Below, piece after piece: positions 6,063 through 13,717 of a stretch of DNA of 18,576 nt. Numbering within the stretch: position 1 is the first letter of the stretch; each line of letters starts with the position of its first letter. The stretch comes from JBOFFC01 sp051648405. Its GTDB lineage: Bacteria > Planctomycetota > Planctomycetia > Pirellulales > Lacipirellulaceae. Below the pieces are notes generated by a model. The model saw nothing but the letters and a program-made list of their open reading frames with translations, was not told the DNA's origin and did not search any database. The stretch spans positions 1-18,576 of the forward strand of contig JBOFFC010000152.1 in NCBI GenBank assembly GCA_051648405.1. Reading direction: 5' to 3'. The position numbers and the translations under genes were made by a program.

Positions 6063-7357
6063 TTGGGGGGGAGCAGGCGGTTGTAGAGGGTTAGGGTTTC
6101 GGCGGCCATTTGGGTGGCGGTGCGGGTGTGGCGGATTGCGGCGGCGCCGGCTTGGCCTAAGCGGGCCCGTTCCTCGGGGTCGTCCAGCAGCCGCTCGATA
6201 GCTTCGGAGAGGGACAGGGCGTCCCCCGGCTCGTGCAGGACCCCGGCGCCCGTCTCGGCCACGAGCTCCGGGAACGCCCCGTGCCGCGGCAGGACCACCG
6301 GCAGGCCGGCGGCGAGGGCCTCGATCGCCGGCAGGCCCTTGGCCTCGGGCCAAGTGGTGGGGGTCGCGAACAGGTCGAGCGAGCGGAGGAACGCGAACTT
6401 CGCCGCGCGATCGACCTCGCCGAGATAGCGGAAACGCCCGGCGAGCGGGCCGCGCTCGACGCGGCGCTGCAGGTCGATCAGGTACGGCCGATCGGCCGCG
6501 CCCAGGTAGCCGGCCGCCGCGACCTCGAAGCGTAGTTCCGGGCGCCGCGCGGCGAGCAGCTCGGCCGCTTCGACCAGCAAATGAAGCCCCTTCGCGCGAC
6601 AGACGCGCGCCAAGTAACCAACGCGCAGTGGGCCTTCGCGAGCGGCGTTCGGGTTGTCGAGCTCGAGCCCTTCGAGATCAAGCCCGTGCGGAACAACGTG
6701 AAAGCGCTCGCGCGGCACGCTCAGATAGTCGGCCATGAAGTCGGCGTAGTAGCCGTTGAGTGCGGTGAACGCGGCGACTTCGGCGGCGCGCTCGCGGAGC
6801 AGCTCGCGGGCCTGAGTGTAGTGCGGCTCGGTAAGGTCCTCGAGGAATAGGTCCTCTCCTGACAGCGCGCAGACGATCGGCGGGCCGGCCCGCTCTTCGA
6901 TCCGCCGCGCCATCCCCAGCAGCATCGAGTTCGACAGGTGGACGACGTCGGGCCGCGCCTCGCGCACCAGCCAATCGGCCAGCTCGTCGAGCTGCTTGGC
7001 TTGGTTCCCACCCTCACCTCGCAGCATCGAGACCGTGAGGGGCCCGAGCTTAGCCGGGTCGATGCTCGCCGCGCCGCTGGTCGCCAGCCGCAACAGCCAC
7101 GGCTGGTCGAGCAGCCGCGTGGCCCAGCGCGGCGCGCGACGCAACAGCGGTGAGGCCTGGTTCAGGTAGGCGTTCACGCCGCCGAAGAAGACCCGCGGCA
7201 CGCTGACGTTGGGCTCGTCGGTGCGGATCGGCGTGTACGTGGGGACCAGCCAAACCTCTTCACCCAGCGCGATCATCGCGCGGGCGAGCGTGTTGTCGTG
7301 CAGACAACTGCCGCAGTACATCCCCGCGGCGCCGGCGGCTAGGTAGGCGATCCGCAT
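6059..7357 (-). CDS. GT4-family glycosyltransferase
   Basis: This 432-residue GT-B fold enzyme probably transfers a sugar from a nucleotide-sugar donor in cell-surface polysaccharide or glycolipid synthesis. The N-terminal acceptor domain begins MRIAYLAAGAAGMYCGSCLH with the Gly-rich first loop. The C-terminal donor domain has LRVGYLARVCRAKGLHLLVE (about 244-263) and the EX7E catalytic/ribose motif (E338 and E346 in PEAKGLPAIEALAAGLPVV). The open frame runs far upstream into the symporter region, but homology starts at the ATG at 7357, four bases past a long inverted repeat. The TAG stop falls in a palindromic repeat. The gene follows the symporter on the same strand at 98 bp. The CGSCLHD segment with two cysteines is of the type seen in a GT4 subset. 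Acceptor and sugar are unknown. Confidence 0.9.
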   Translation of the reverse strand: MRIAYLAAGAAGMYCGSCLHDNTLARAMIALGEEVWLVPTYTPIRTDEPNVSVPRVFFGGVNAYLNQASPLLRRAPRWATRLLDQPWLLRLATSGAASIDPAKLGPLTVSMLRGEGGNQAKQLDELADWLVREARPDVVHLSNSMLLGMARRIEERAGPPIVCALSGEDLFLEDLTEPHYTQARELLRERAAEVAAFTALNGYYADFMADYLSVPRERFHVVPHGLDLEGLELDNPNAAREGPLRVGYLARVCRAKGLHLLVEAAELLAARRPELRFEVAAAGYLGAADRPYLIDLQRRVERGPLAGRFRYLGEVDRAAKFAFLRSLDLFATPTTWPEAKGLPAIEALAAGLPVVLPRHGAFPELVAETGAGVLHEPGDALSLSEAIERLLDDPEERARLGQAGAAAIRHTRTATQMAAETLTLYNRLLPPK

Positions 7358-7361
7358 TTCT

Positions 7362-7463
7362 AAGCTTGACAGGATTACAGGATGAAAAAGGGATGAACAG
7401 GATGAAGGTTCGATTCGCAGCAATCCTGTAAATCCCTTTCCATCCTGAAATCCTGTCAAGCTT
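7362..7463. repeat. Long inverted repeat (42/41-nt arms) of ACAGGAT type
   Basis: The left arm (7362-7403, beginning AAGCTTGACAGGATTACAGG) and the right arm (7423-7463) are near-perfect reverse complements, with four substitutions and a one-base indel, around a 19-nt loop. The arms contain multiple ACAGGAT/CAGGATG sub-units. The element fills the gap between the symporter (whose TGA stop, 7456-7458, lies in it) and the glycosyltransferase ATG (7357). It is AT-richer than its surroundings. The RNA would form a stem of about 40 bp that could terminate, stabilise or be cleaved by RNase III. ACAGGAT-type repeats recur in many bacterial genomes, as far as I recall. Confidence 0.85.
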
Positions 7464-9093
7464 TCGTCGGGAAGAACTTGGCGAGCGTCGCGGCGTTTGG
7501 CTTCGGCGTGACCAGCGAGACGATGACCAGCGCGACTAGCGAGGCGACGAACATCGGCACTACCGGCATCACCTCGAAGACCGAGCCCCCCAAAGAGACG
7601 GGGATCGCGTAGCCCTCGTCCTTGGCGTATCCCGAGGCCCGGAACAGGGTGAACCACATGCCGACGGTCGTCAGCACGCTGGCGTAGGCGCCCGCTTTGG
7701 TGAGTCCTCGCCAGTAAAGGGCCGCAAAGCAGAGCGGGAACAGGCTCGCGAAGCCGCTGAAGCACCAGACCCCCAGCGCGAAGACGCTGCGGGGCTCGAA
7801 CAGGCTCAGCAGGTAGGTGATCGCCACGATCGCGACGATGAACGCGCGGGCGGTCCAGACCTCGGCCCGGTCGCTGAATCGCTGGCGGCCGGACGAGTCC
7901 TTCGCAAAGTAATGCAGCGCCACGTCGTGCGTGAACATCGTCCCCAGGCAGAGGAACTGGGCGTCGAGCCCGCCGATGATCGCCGACAGCACCCCCGCGG
8001 TGAGCAGCCCCTCGAGCCACGGCGCCTTGGTCTGCGTGACCATGAACGCCAGGACCTTGTTCGGCTCGGCGGCGACCGGCGGGGGGACGTTCACCAGCTC
8101 CCCCGCGGCCCACAGCCCGAGCAGCACGCAGGGCGCCCAGACGATCATGATGAACACCGGGAAGAGGGTCACCGAGAGCTTGAAGCTCGAGGCCTTCTTC
8201 GCCGACAGCCACTGCTGGAACAGGTGCGGGAACATGCCGACCGACAGCGGCACGAGCATGTAGGTGAGGAACTTCGACGGCGAGATGCTGTCGCGCGTCA
8301 GCTTCGAGTCGGGGATGCTCTCGCCGAGCTTCTGCAGGTTCGCGAGGAACGACGACTCCCCGCCGATCTTCTGCGCTAGGACGTAGAACATGATGATCCC
8401 CAGCGTCATGAAGATCATCGTCTGCAGGGCGTTGGCCCAGGCCGTGCCGCGCATGCCGCCGATGAAGACGTAGGTCAGCACGACGACGCAGACCACCAGC
8501 GACGCCAGGTGCTTCGGCACCCCCCCCTTCGAGCCGGTCTCGGTCGCGTAGCCGTTCTCGAGCACGGCGGGGAACGTCCCCTCGGCGAAGGTCGCGGTGT
8601 TCGGGACGAGCTGCCCTTGGCCCGGGACCAGCTTGCCCGCCGTCACGATGTTCACGAACAGCCCCGCCGACATCACGCCGATCAGCAGGTAGGGGACCAC
8701 TAGCGCCACGAGCGTCGGGAACAGTACCACGCCGATCCCGCTGCTCTCGAGTCGGTCGCGGAAGAACTCGACCTGCGTGCGGTAGCCGTACTTCTGGCCG
8801 AGGGACCAGAGCTTGACCCCCACCAAGAAGAAGCAGAGCGGGTGGATGATGCCGCTGGACGAGGCGAGCATGCCGTAGGCGCCGGCGCCGACGCGGAACG
8901 CCTCGCCGGTCGAGCCGACCAGGGCAAAGGCGGTCATCGCCGTTCCGAACAGCGTCATCAGCAGTAGGAACGGGCCGATTGTGTTGCTGGCGAGCAAGAA
9001 GTCCTTGCTCGTGCCGCGCGACAACAACCCGGCGCCCGCCCCCAGGGCGAGCACCACGGCCAGGTAGCCGAGGATGATCCAGAGCTCGGTCAT
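7456..9093 (-). CDS. Sodium:solute symporter (SSS family)
   Basis: This 545-residue polytopic inner-membrane protein is of the SSS family (PutP/PanF/SGLT superfamily), using the sodium gradient to import a small solute. It starts MTELWIILGYLAVVLALGAG (TM1), then SKDFLLASNTIGPFLLLMTL, a typical SSS stretch at the TM1-TM2 turn, and GTAMTAFALVGSTGEAFRVG. About 13 hydrophobic segments can be read, including VVCVVVLTYVFIGGMRGTAW and LLTAGVLSAIIGGLDAQFLC, the latter in the conserved SSS core. Length is normal. Its ATG overlaps the DUF3311 gene by four bases (ATGA), so the two are translationally coupled. The TGA stop lies inside the inverted repeat at 7362-7463. Substrate cannot be assigned. Confidence 0.93.
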   Translation of the reverse strand: MTELWIILGYLAVVLALGAGAGLLSRGTSKDFLLASNTIGPFLLLMTLFGTAMTAFALVGSTGEAFRVGAGAYGMLASSSGIIHPLCFFLVGVKLWSLGQKYGYRTQVEFFRDRLESSGIGVVLFPTLVALVVPYLLIGVMSAGLFVNIVTAGKLVPGQGQLVPNTATFAEGTFPAVLENGYATETGSKGGVPKHLASLVVCVVVLTYVFIGGMRGTAWANALQTMIFMTLGIIMFYVLAQKIGGESSFLANLQKLGESIPDSKLTRDSISPSKFLTYMLVPLSVGMFPHLFQQWLSAKKASSFKLSVTLFPVFIMIVWAPCVLLGLWAAGELVNVPPPVAAEPNKVLAFMVTQTKAPWLEGLLTAGVLSAIIGGLDAQFLCLGTMFTHDVALHYFAKDSSGRQRFSDRAEVWTARAFIVAIVAITYLLSLFEPRSVFALGVWCFSGFASLFPLCFAALYWRGLTKAGAYASVLTTVGMWFTLFRASGYAKDEGYAIPVSLGGSVFEVMPVVPMFVASLVALVIVSLVTPKPNAATLAKFFPTKA

Positions 9094-9326
9094 GCGCGAC
9101 CTCCCTTCGAGCGGTACGCGGGCTCAACCGACGCTTCCTCGAGCTCCGCGGGCCAGGCGTACCGCGTGGCGAGGAACCAAACGACGGTCGCCGCAACGCT
9201 AAGGCACGCGTGGTAGAAGAGCGCGAGCGGGACCACCCCGCCGACGAGCGTCGTGCTCTCCCAGTTCCAGAAGTCCTGGTGCAGGACGAGCAACAGGAGC
9301 ACGAGGCCCCAGATCAGCTTGTGCAT
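9090..9326 (-). CDS. DUF3311-like small membrane protein, symporter partner
   Basis: The 78-residue protein has two hydrophobic segments (LIWGLVLLLLVLH at about 4-16, and VVPLALFYHACLSVAATVVWFLA at about 31-53) and a polar C-terminal tail (EEASVEPAYRSKGGRA). The VPLALFYHACLSVAATVVW pattern resembles DUF3311 peptides, which are encoded directly before SSS symporters, much as YhdT precedes PanF. The stop overlaps the symporter ATG as ATGA, supporting an obligatory two-gene unit and perhaps a two-subunit transporter. It is the first gene of the leftward unit and diverges from the AAA ATPase gene across 153 bp. The family assignment is by pattern and synteny. Confidence 0.8.
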   Translation of the reverse strand: MHKLIWGLVLLLLVLHQDFWNWESTTLVGGVVPLALFYHACLSVAATVVWFLATRYAWPAELEEASVEPAYRSKGGRA

Positions 9327-9443
9327 GGAGAGCTCGCACGCGGAGGGGCGATTCGACGCAGCATTTTACCGAAGGCGCGACGCTGTCGATACCGTCCCTC
9401 CAGGGAAGCGGTGGGCGAGTTGCCGGCGCCTCCGACCGACGCG

Positions 9444-9473
9444 TTGCTCCTCACCACGGCTTGGGCGTACGAT
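9444..9473 (+). promoter_or_regulatory. Candidate promoter giving a leaderless AAA mRNA
   Basis: TTGCTC (9444-9449), an 18-nt spacer and TACGAT (9468-9473) precede the AAA gene. Only six bases separate TACGAT from the ATG at 9480, so transcription would start at or next to the A of the start codon. No Shine-Dalgarno site is seen. This is pattern-based and weak. Confidence 0.3.
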
Positions 9474-9479
9474 CGTCGC

Positions 9480-10979
9480 ATGACCGAGCCCCTACTTTTC
9501 CCCGAGCACTCCCTGCCCCCTACGCTGGTTGACGACCTGCGGCGACTGAACCCGTGGTGGGAAGGGAAGGCGTCGCCCGTACTTCCGACCACCCGACGGC
9601 GGCTCGTGCAAACCATGAAGAGTCGGCTTCAAGCCGACTTGGCGCCGATCGTCGTGGTTCGCGGTCCGAGGCAGATCGGGAAGACGACCGCCCAGATGCA
9701 ATTGCTAGAAGACGTCCTAGTGACTCTTCCCGGGCGACAAGTGCTTCGCGTTCAGTGGGACGAGCTGCCTAGCCTGAAGCAGCTCGACACAGAACCACTT
9801 TTGCGCGTCGTCACGTGGTACGAAAGGACCGTCCTCGGCGAGTCGTTGAACGACGCTGCACGGAATGGTCGGAAGACGTTGCTGGTGTTCGACGAGGTCC
9901 AAAACCTGACCAACTGGGCCCCCCAACTGAAGCACCTTGTCGATTCATCGACGACTCAGGTGCTAGTAACTGGAAGCTCGGCCCTGCGTATCGAACAGGG
10001 GCGGGACAGCCTAGCGGGTCGGATCTCGACCATTGAATCTGGGGTGCTCTCGCTGTCGGAGGTGGCGAGCTTTCACGGTTTGCCTGTTCCCGAGGCGATT
10101 CTCGGAGAAAACGGAATCGAGCCCGTCGCTGATCGGGACTTCTGGCTTGAGGTGCGTGAGCTTGGTGCGAACCACGCCGAGACGCGTGACGCCGCGTTTG
10201 CTCGCTTCTCGGAACGCGGCGGATACCCGCTCGTTCACGAACGTAAGGACGTGCCCTGGGAACTGGTTGCGGAGCAACTGAATGAAACGGTTATCAAACG
10301 GGTGATTCAGCACGACCTCCGCGTAGGGGAGCGAGGCCGAAAGCGAGACGCCCCGCTGCTAGAGGAAGTGTTCCGATTGGCGTGCCGGTACGTTGGCCAA
10401 TCGCCCTCGCCGGGTCTTTTCGCCCGAGAGGCGCAGCGTGCTCTCAATGCAAACGTCGGGCCCAAACGTGTGACCGAGTACTTGCGATTTCTAGGCGACA
10501 CTCTGCTGCTGCGGCTGATCCCACCGCTCGAGATTCGGTTAAAGCGGAGTCGCGGAAACGCCAAGGTTTGCCTTGCGGACCACGGGTTACGAGCGAGCTG
10601 GCTGCAAGAGGTCGTTCCGGTGGCGCCCTCGGAGCTTGTCAAGGCGCCGCACCTTGCGCAGCTTGCCGGCCACATCGCGGAGAGCATCGCCGGCGCTGCG
10701 CTTTCCACTATCCCGGGAATGGCGCTCGCGCACTCACCCGAACGTGGCGGCGACCCGGAGGTAGACTTCGTGATTTCGGTTGGAGCGACGCGTATTCCAC
10801 TCGAGGTCAAGTACACCTCGCACGTCGATCCACACCGCGACACGGAGGGCTTGAGAACGTTCATCGAGAAAACGCACAACAACGCGCCATTTGGAATCTT
10901 GGTCACACAGTCCGAAGTCGATTTGCCCGACCCGCGGATCGTAGCGCTCCCACTCTCGACTTTGCTGCTGCTTCCTTGA
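9480..10979 (+). CDS. AAA ATPase with DUF4143-type C-terminal nuclease-like domain
   Basis: The 499-residue protein has the AAA_14/DUF4143 architecture. Walker A is GPRQIGKTT (62-70), Walker B is LLVFDEV (134-140) and the sensor strand is VLVTGSSALRIEQGRDSLAG (161-180). The C-terminal part carries EVDF (427-430) and LEVKY (441-445), matching the E/D...ExK arrangement of PD-(D/E)XK-like folds that end many such proteins. Family members are widespread accessory genes of poorly known role. The ATG at 9480 begins MTEPLLFPEHSL; an in-frame upstream extension reads as low-complexity non-coding DNA. Codon use is visibly less GC-biased (many CTT, GGT, GAT, CGT codons) than neighbours, which suggests acquisition. 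It stands alone on the plus strand, 28 bp from the convergent halogenase-like gene. Confidence 0.85.
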   Translation: MTEPLLFPEHSLPPTLVDDLRRLNPWWEGKASPVLPTTRRRLVQTMKSRLQADLAPIVVVRGPRQIGKTTAQMQLLEDVLVTLPGRQVLRVQWDELPSLKQLDTEPLLRVVTWYERTVLGESLNDAARNGRKTLLVFDEVQNLTNWAPQLKHLVDSSTTQVLVTGSSALRIEQGRDSLAGRISTIESGVLSLSEVASFHGLPVPEAILGENGIEPVADRDFWLEVRELGANHAETRDAAFARFSERGGYPLVHERKDVPWELVAEQLNETVIKRVIQHDLRVGERGRKRDAPLLEEVFRLACRYVGQSPSPGLFAREAQRALNANVGPKRVTEYLRFLGDTLLLRLIPPLEIRLKRSRGNAKVCLADHGLRASWLQEVVPVAPSELVKAPHLAQLAGHIAESIAGAALSTIPGMALAHSPERGGDPEVDFVISVGATRIPLEVKYTSHVDPHRDTEGLRTFIEKTHNNAPFGILVTQSEVDLPDPRIVALPLSTLLLLP

Positions 10980-11007
10980 GTCCCGGCGTCGAACGGTGAT
11001 CGTAGCG

Positions 11008-12297
11008 TCAGCCGATCGCCATCACGGGCTCGTCGCTCGTGGCGGTTCGGCCCAGGTCGCGCTCCAGCCACGGGTCGAGGTCGGCGAACATCGCCGGCAT
11101 CTCGGGGGAGAACATCTTGCCCACCAGCAGGTCGGTCAGCGTCCCCGCGTGCTGCGGGTGCTCCATGACGAACTTGCCGACGCGGAAGTCCCCCGAGTAG
11201 AAGGCGTTCACGAGCTTGCGGACCCAGTGGGTCCCGGCGGCGAACGTCGGGGCCCAAGCGCCGAGGCGCTCGGGGGACGCGTCGCCCGAGCGGAGCGCAT
11301 CGACCACGCACTCGCTCGCCATGTCGGCCGACTTGAGGGCGAAGTAGACCCCCGACGAGTAGACGGGGTCGATGAAGCCCCACGCGTCGCCGACCAGCGT
11401 CCAGCCGTGGCCGGCGGCGTGGGTCGTCGTGTAGGAGAACTCCTTGGCGACCGCCAGGTCGTCGAGCCCCTCGGCGCCCGCCACACGCTCGGCGAGCGCG
11501 GGGCAGTTCGCGACCTCTTCGTCGAATACCTCGGCGGGGGTCCCGCGCCCCTTCAGCAGGTAGTCGTTGTCGCCGACGCAGCCGACGCTGACCACGTCCC
11601 CCGACTGGGGGATGTACCAGAACCAGCAGCGCTTGTCGCGCGTGTGCATGATGATCGTCTTGACGCCCCCCCCCGACTCGTCGCGCGGCGCGCCGCGGAA
11701 GTGGCGCCAGATGGCGGCCTTCTTCAGCCGCGGGTTGACCTGCTTCAGGCCCAGGCGGTTGGCGATCAGCGACTGCTGGCCCGTCGCATCGACCACGACG
11801 CGGCTCGCGACGCGGCGCTCGACGCCGTCCCGGCTCGCCAGACGCACGCCACTCGCACGCGCGGTCGCCGGGTCGGTCCCGTCGAGTAGGACCTCGAGGA
11901 CGCGCGTCTGGTCGAGGCACTCCGCGCCCTTCTCGGCGGCGTTCTCGAACAGCATCTTGTCGAACTCGGGACGCTCGACGTGCCAAGTGTCGCTCGAGTG
12001 GTGGTCGAGCCGCGAGCGAAAGAAGAAGGGCGCCGACTCTTGCCCCGTGTGGTTGACGAACTGCACGCCGACCTTCTTCGAGAAGCGGCTGGCGGCGAGC
12101 TTGTCGAGCACTCCCAGACGCTCGAACGTCCAGTAGCTCTCCGGCATCAGCGACTCGCCGACGTGCGCCCGGGGGAGTTTCTCGCGCTCGACCAGCAGGG
12201 TCGAGAACCCCTCCTTCGCGACCAGCGCCGCCGCGGCGCATCCGGCCGGCCCGGCGCCCAACACGATGCAGTCGTACGCGTCGTTCGTCGGCGTCAT
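11008..12297 (-). CDS. Flavin-dependent halogenase-like FAD oxidoreductase
   Basis: This 429-residue FAD enzyme has the Rossmann motif GAGPAG (14-19), GESLMP (48-53), an internal ATGQQ (171-175) and GDAWGFIDP (303-311). It also has WFWYIP (225-230), an exact match to the WxWxIP signature of flavin-dependent halogenases, and FIDPVYSSG (308-316), matching the FxxPxxSxG motif. Lysines at 74-75 (RFSKKVGVQF) are positioned like the essential lysine of this family. Halogenases use FADH2, chloride or bromide and O2 to halogenate aromatic rings. Homologues in pigment clusters also carry these motifs without proven halogenation, so the activity is inferred. The gene starts one base after the chorismate-lyase-like stop (TGACATG), which implies coupled translation. 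No flavin reductase is in the window. Confidence 0.78.
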   Translation of the reverse strand: MTPTNDAYDCIVLGAGPAGCAAAALVAKEGFSTLLVEREKLPRAHVGESLMPESYWTFERLGVLDKLAASRFSKKVGVQFVNHTGQESAPFFFRSRLDHHSSDTWHVERPEFDKMLFENAAEKGAECLDQTRVLEVLLDGTDPATARASGVRLASRDGVERRVASRVVVDATGQQSLIANRLGLKQVNPRLKKAAIWRHFRGAPRDESGGGVKTIIMHTRDKRCWFWYIPQSGDVVSVGCVGDNDYLLKGRGTPAEVFDEEVANCPALAERVAGAEGLDDLAVAKEFSYTTTHAAGHGWTLVGDAWGFIDPVYSSGVYFALKSADMASECVVDALRSGDASPERLGAWAPTFAAGTHWVRKLVNAFYSGDFRVGKFVMEHPQHAGTLTDLLVGKMFSPEMPAMFADLDPWLERDLGRTATSDEPVMAIG

Positions 12298-12298
12298 G

Positions 12299-12862
12299 TC
12301 AGAACTCGGTGGTTACGATTTCGAGCAACTCGACCGCCGGACGGCCTTGTACCAGTATTCGTGCCGAGCGGCCGTAGATCACCCCGCCGGAGGGGACCGA
12401 AAGTTCTTCTGCCAGGGTCGGGCCGGCCTCGATCCGCCACAGCTCGAGCAATTCGACCTGCCGCAGCACGTTGTTCTCGATCAGCAGCCGGCCCAGCGGC
12501 GCATCGCCATCGACGATCGCCTCGGCCAGCAGGGTCGGGAGGCCCGCCAGGTCGATCCGCATCACCCCCGACTGTACGACGACGCCATCCGACTGACGAG
12601 CGAGCAGGCTGTGGCGGGCGTAGCGGCTCGTGTGACGGTCCTCGCCTTTCACAGCTACGGTCACCGGGCAGCCGTGGCGCCGCTCGAGCGTCTCGGTCAT
12701 GTGCACGGCGTGGGCTAGCAGCGCGCGGGGCTCAGGGGGCAGCTCGGTGGCCGAGACGGGGGTCAGCACCCCCAGCGCCCCCGCCGATGCGAAGAACGGC
12801 GCCGCCAAACCGAGGGCCGCCGCGAGCGTGCTTCCGTCGGTGGAGAGGGAGGCCATCGGCAT
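12299..12862 (-). CDS. Chorismate lyase-like protein (UbiC/DUF98 superfamily)
   Basis: This 187-residue protein resembles UbiC, which converts chorismate to 4-hydroxybenzoate and pyruvate. Matching blocks, from memory of E. coli UbiC, are YARHSLLARQSDGVVVQSGV (like YWLREILLCADGEP; Arg83 corresponds to the catalytic Arg76), APLGRLLIE (121-129, like TPLGRYLF) and YGRSARILVQGRPAVELLEI (like [20 protein letters not shown]), with an acidic residue at the expected C-terminal position. Overall identity is low, so the product could be another chorismate-derived compound. The ATG at 12862 is used; ATG at 12856 is an alternative. The preceding gene is trmB (54 bp). The halogenase-like gene follows at one base, which gives the strongest functional hint. 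Confidence 0.72.
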   Translation of the reverse strand: MPMASLSTDGSTLAAALGLAAPFFASAGALGVLTPVSATELPPEPRALLAHAVHMTETLERRHGCPVTVAVKGEDRHTSRYARHSLLARQSDGVVVQSGVMRIDLAGLPTLLAEAIVDGDAPLGRLLIENNVLRQVELLELWRIEAGPTLAEELSVPSGGVIYGRSARILVQGRPAVELLEIVTTEF

Positions 12863-12916
12863 GCAGTGGTCCTTCGGTTGGCTGGCGTCGCGACGCTACC
12901 CCAAATAGGGCCGTAC

Positions 12917-13684
12917 TCAACGCGGCAGTCCCGCTTCGGAAGTGGCGTCGGATTCGGTGGCCTCGCCCACGGGCGCCAGCAGCCGCGCGGGGAGCCCGGC
13001 GTCCCAGGCCGCCGGGCCGCGGAGGTACTCGCTGCGGTAGACCGGCTGATCGTTCAGTCGCGTGCGACGCTCGAAGTGGGTGTGGAAGTCGAGCTCGTGC
13101 TCGGCGGGGGTCTCGGGGACCGCGTGCGGCCCTTCGAGCGACAGCCCGGCGGCGGCGAGCTCCGACAGTAGCGCCACGGAGGACTCGAAGTAGTCCGGCA
13201 CGTCGGTCCAGAAGTGCAGGCTACCCCCGGGCCGCAGTGTCCTTGCTACGTCGCAAAGGAACGCCTCGTTCATGACGCGTCGCTTGGCGTGCCGCTTCTT
13301 CCACCACGGGTCGGGGAAGTAGACGTGGACCGCGTCGACCGAGGCGGTCGGCAGCAGCTCGCGGAACAGCCGGGTGCCGTCGCCGCTGAGCATCCGCGCG
13401 TTGGCGAGCCCCTCGCGCGCGAGCGTCGCGGCCGTGTGGCGTGCGTACTGGTGGGCGATCTCGATCCCCAGGAAGTCGTGCCCGGGGCGGGCCGTCGCGG
13501 CGCGGCGGAGGAACATCCCCTTACCGCTGCCGACCTCGACCTCCAGCGGCCGGCGGGTCTCGGCCGGCGCGGGGTCGAACAATCGCGCACCCCCGTCCCA
13601 GGGACGCGGCAGGTCGTCCCAAACGAACAGCCAGCCCGACAAGTCGAGCGACGGGTCGATCCGTTTAACGGCGCGGCGGGCCAT
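12917..13684 (-). CDS. trmB: tRNA (guanine-N7-)-methyltransferase TrmB
   Basis: TrmB methylates N7 of G46 in the variable loop of tRNAs using S-adenosylmethionine. The 255-residue sequence shows the SAM-binding motif EVEVGSGKGMFL (48-59), LGIEI (72-76) at the ribose-binding strand, and the family hallmark VYFPDPWWKKRHAKRR (121-136) with catalytic and RNA-contacting residues. RPGGSLHFWTDVPDYFE follows as expected. The C-terminal substrate region is present, with THFERRTRLNDQPVYRSEY. The protein is slightly long because of N-terminal (VWDDLPRPWDGGARLFDPAP) and C-terminal extensions. It starts 33 bp after the rhomboid stop and ends 54 bp before the chorismate-lyase-like start, all on the minus strand. 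Confidence 0.95.
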   Translation of the reverse strand: MARRAVKRIDPSLDLSGWLFVWDDLPRPWDGGARLFDPAPAETRRPLEVEVGSGKGMFLRRAATARPGHDFLGIEIAHQYARHTAATLAREGLANARMLSGDGTRLFRELLPTASVDAVHVYFPDPWWKKRHAKRRVMNEAFLCDVARTLRPGGSLHFWTDVPDYFESSVALLSELAAAGLSLEGPHAVPETPAEHELDFHTHFERRTRLNDQPVYRSEYLRGPAAWDAGLPARLLAPVGEATESDATSEAGLPR

Positions 13685-13717
13685 GGCGCACTGGTGTCGG
13701 CGGGGGGGCGCTGGGGG

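Noticed and set aside
5052..6353. 433-residue minus-strand open frame spanning the G-rich region
   Set aside because: It crosses rpsR, the thioesterase gene and the repeat array, and is Pro/Arg/Asn-rich without domain signals. It is open only because of base composition.
7358..9196. Continuation of the glycosyltransferase frame upstream to 9196 (a 1045-residue open frame)
   Set aside because: Residues upstream of MRIAYLAAGAAG are Arg/Gly/Pro-rich shadow translation of the symporter gene, which has clear membrane-protein homology in another frame. The true start is at 7357.
10307..12241. 644-residue minus-strand open frame
   Set aside because: It overlaps the halogenase-like and AAA genes in non-homologous frames; those genes have complete motifs.
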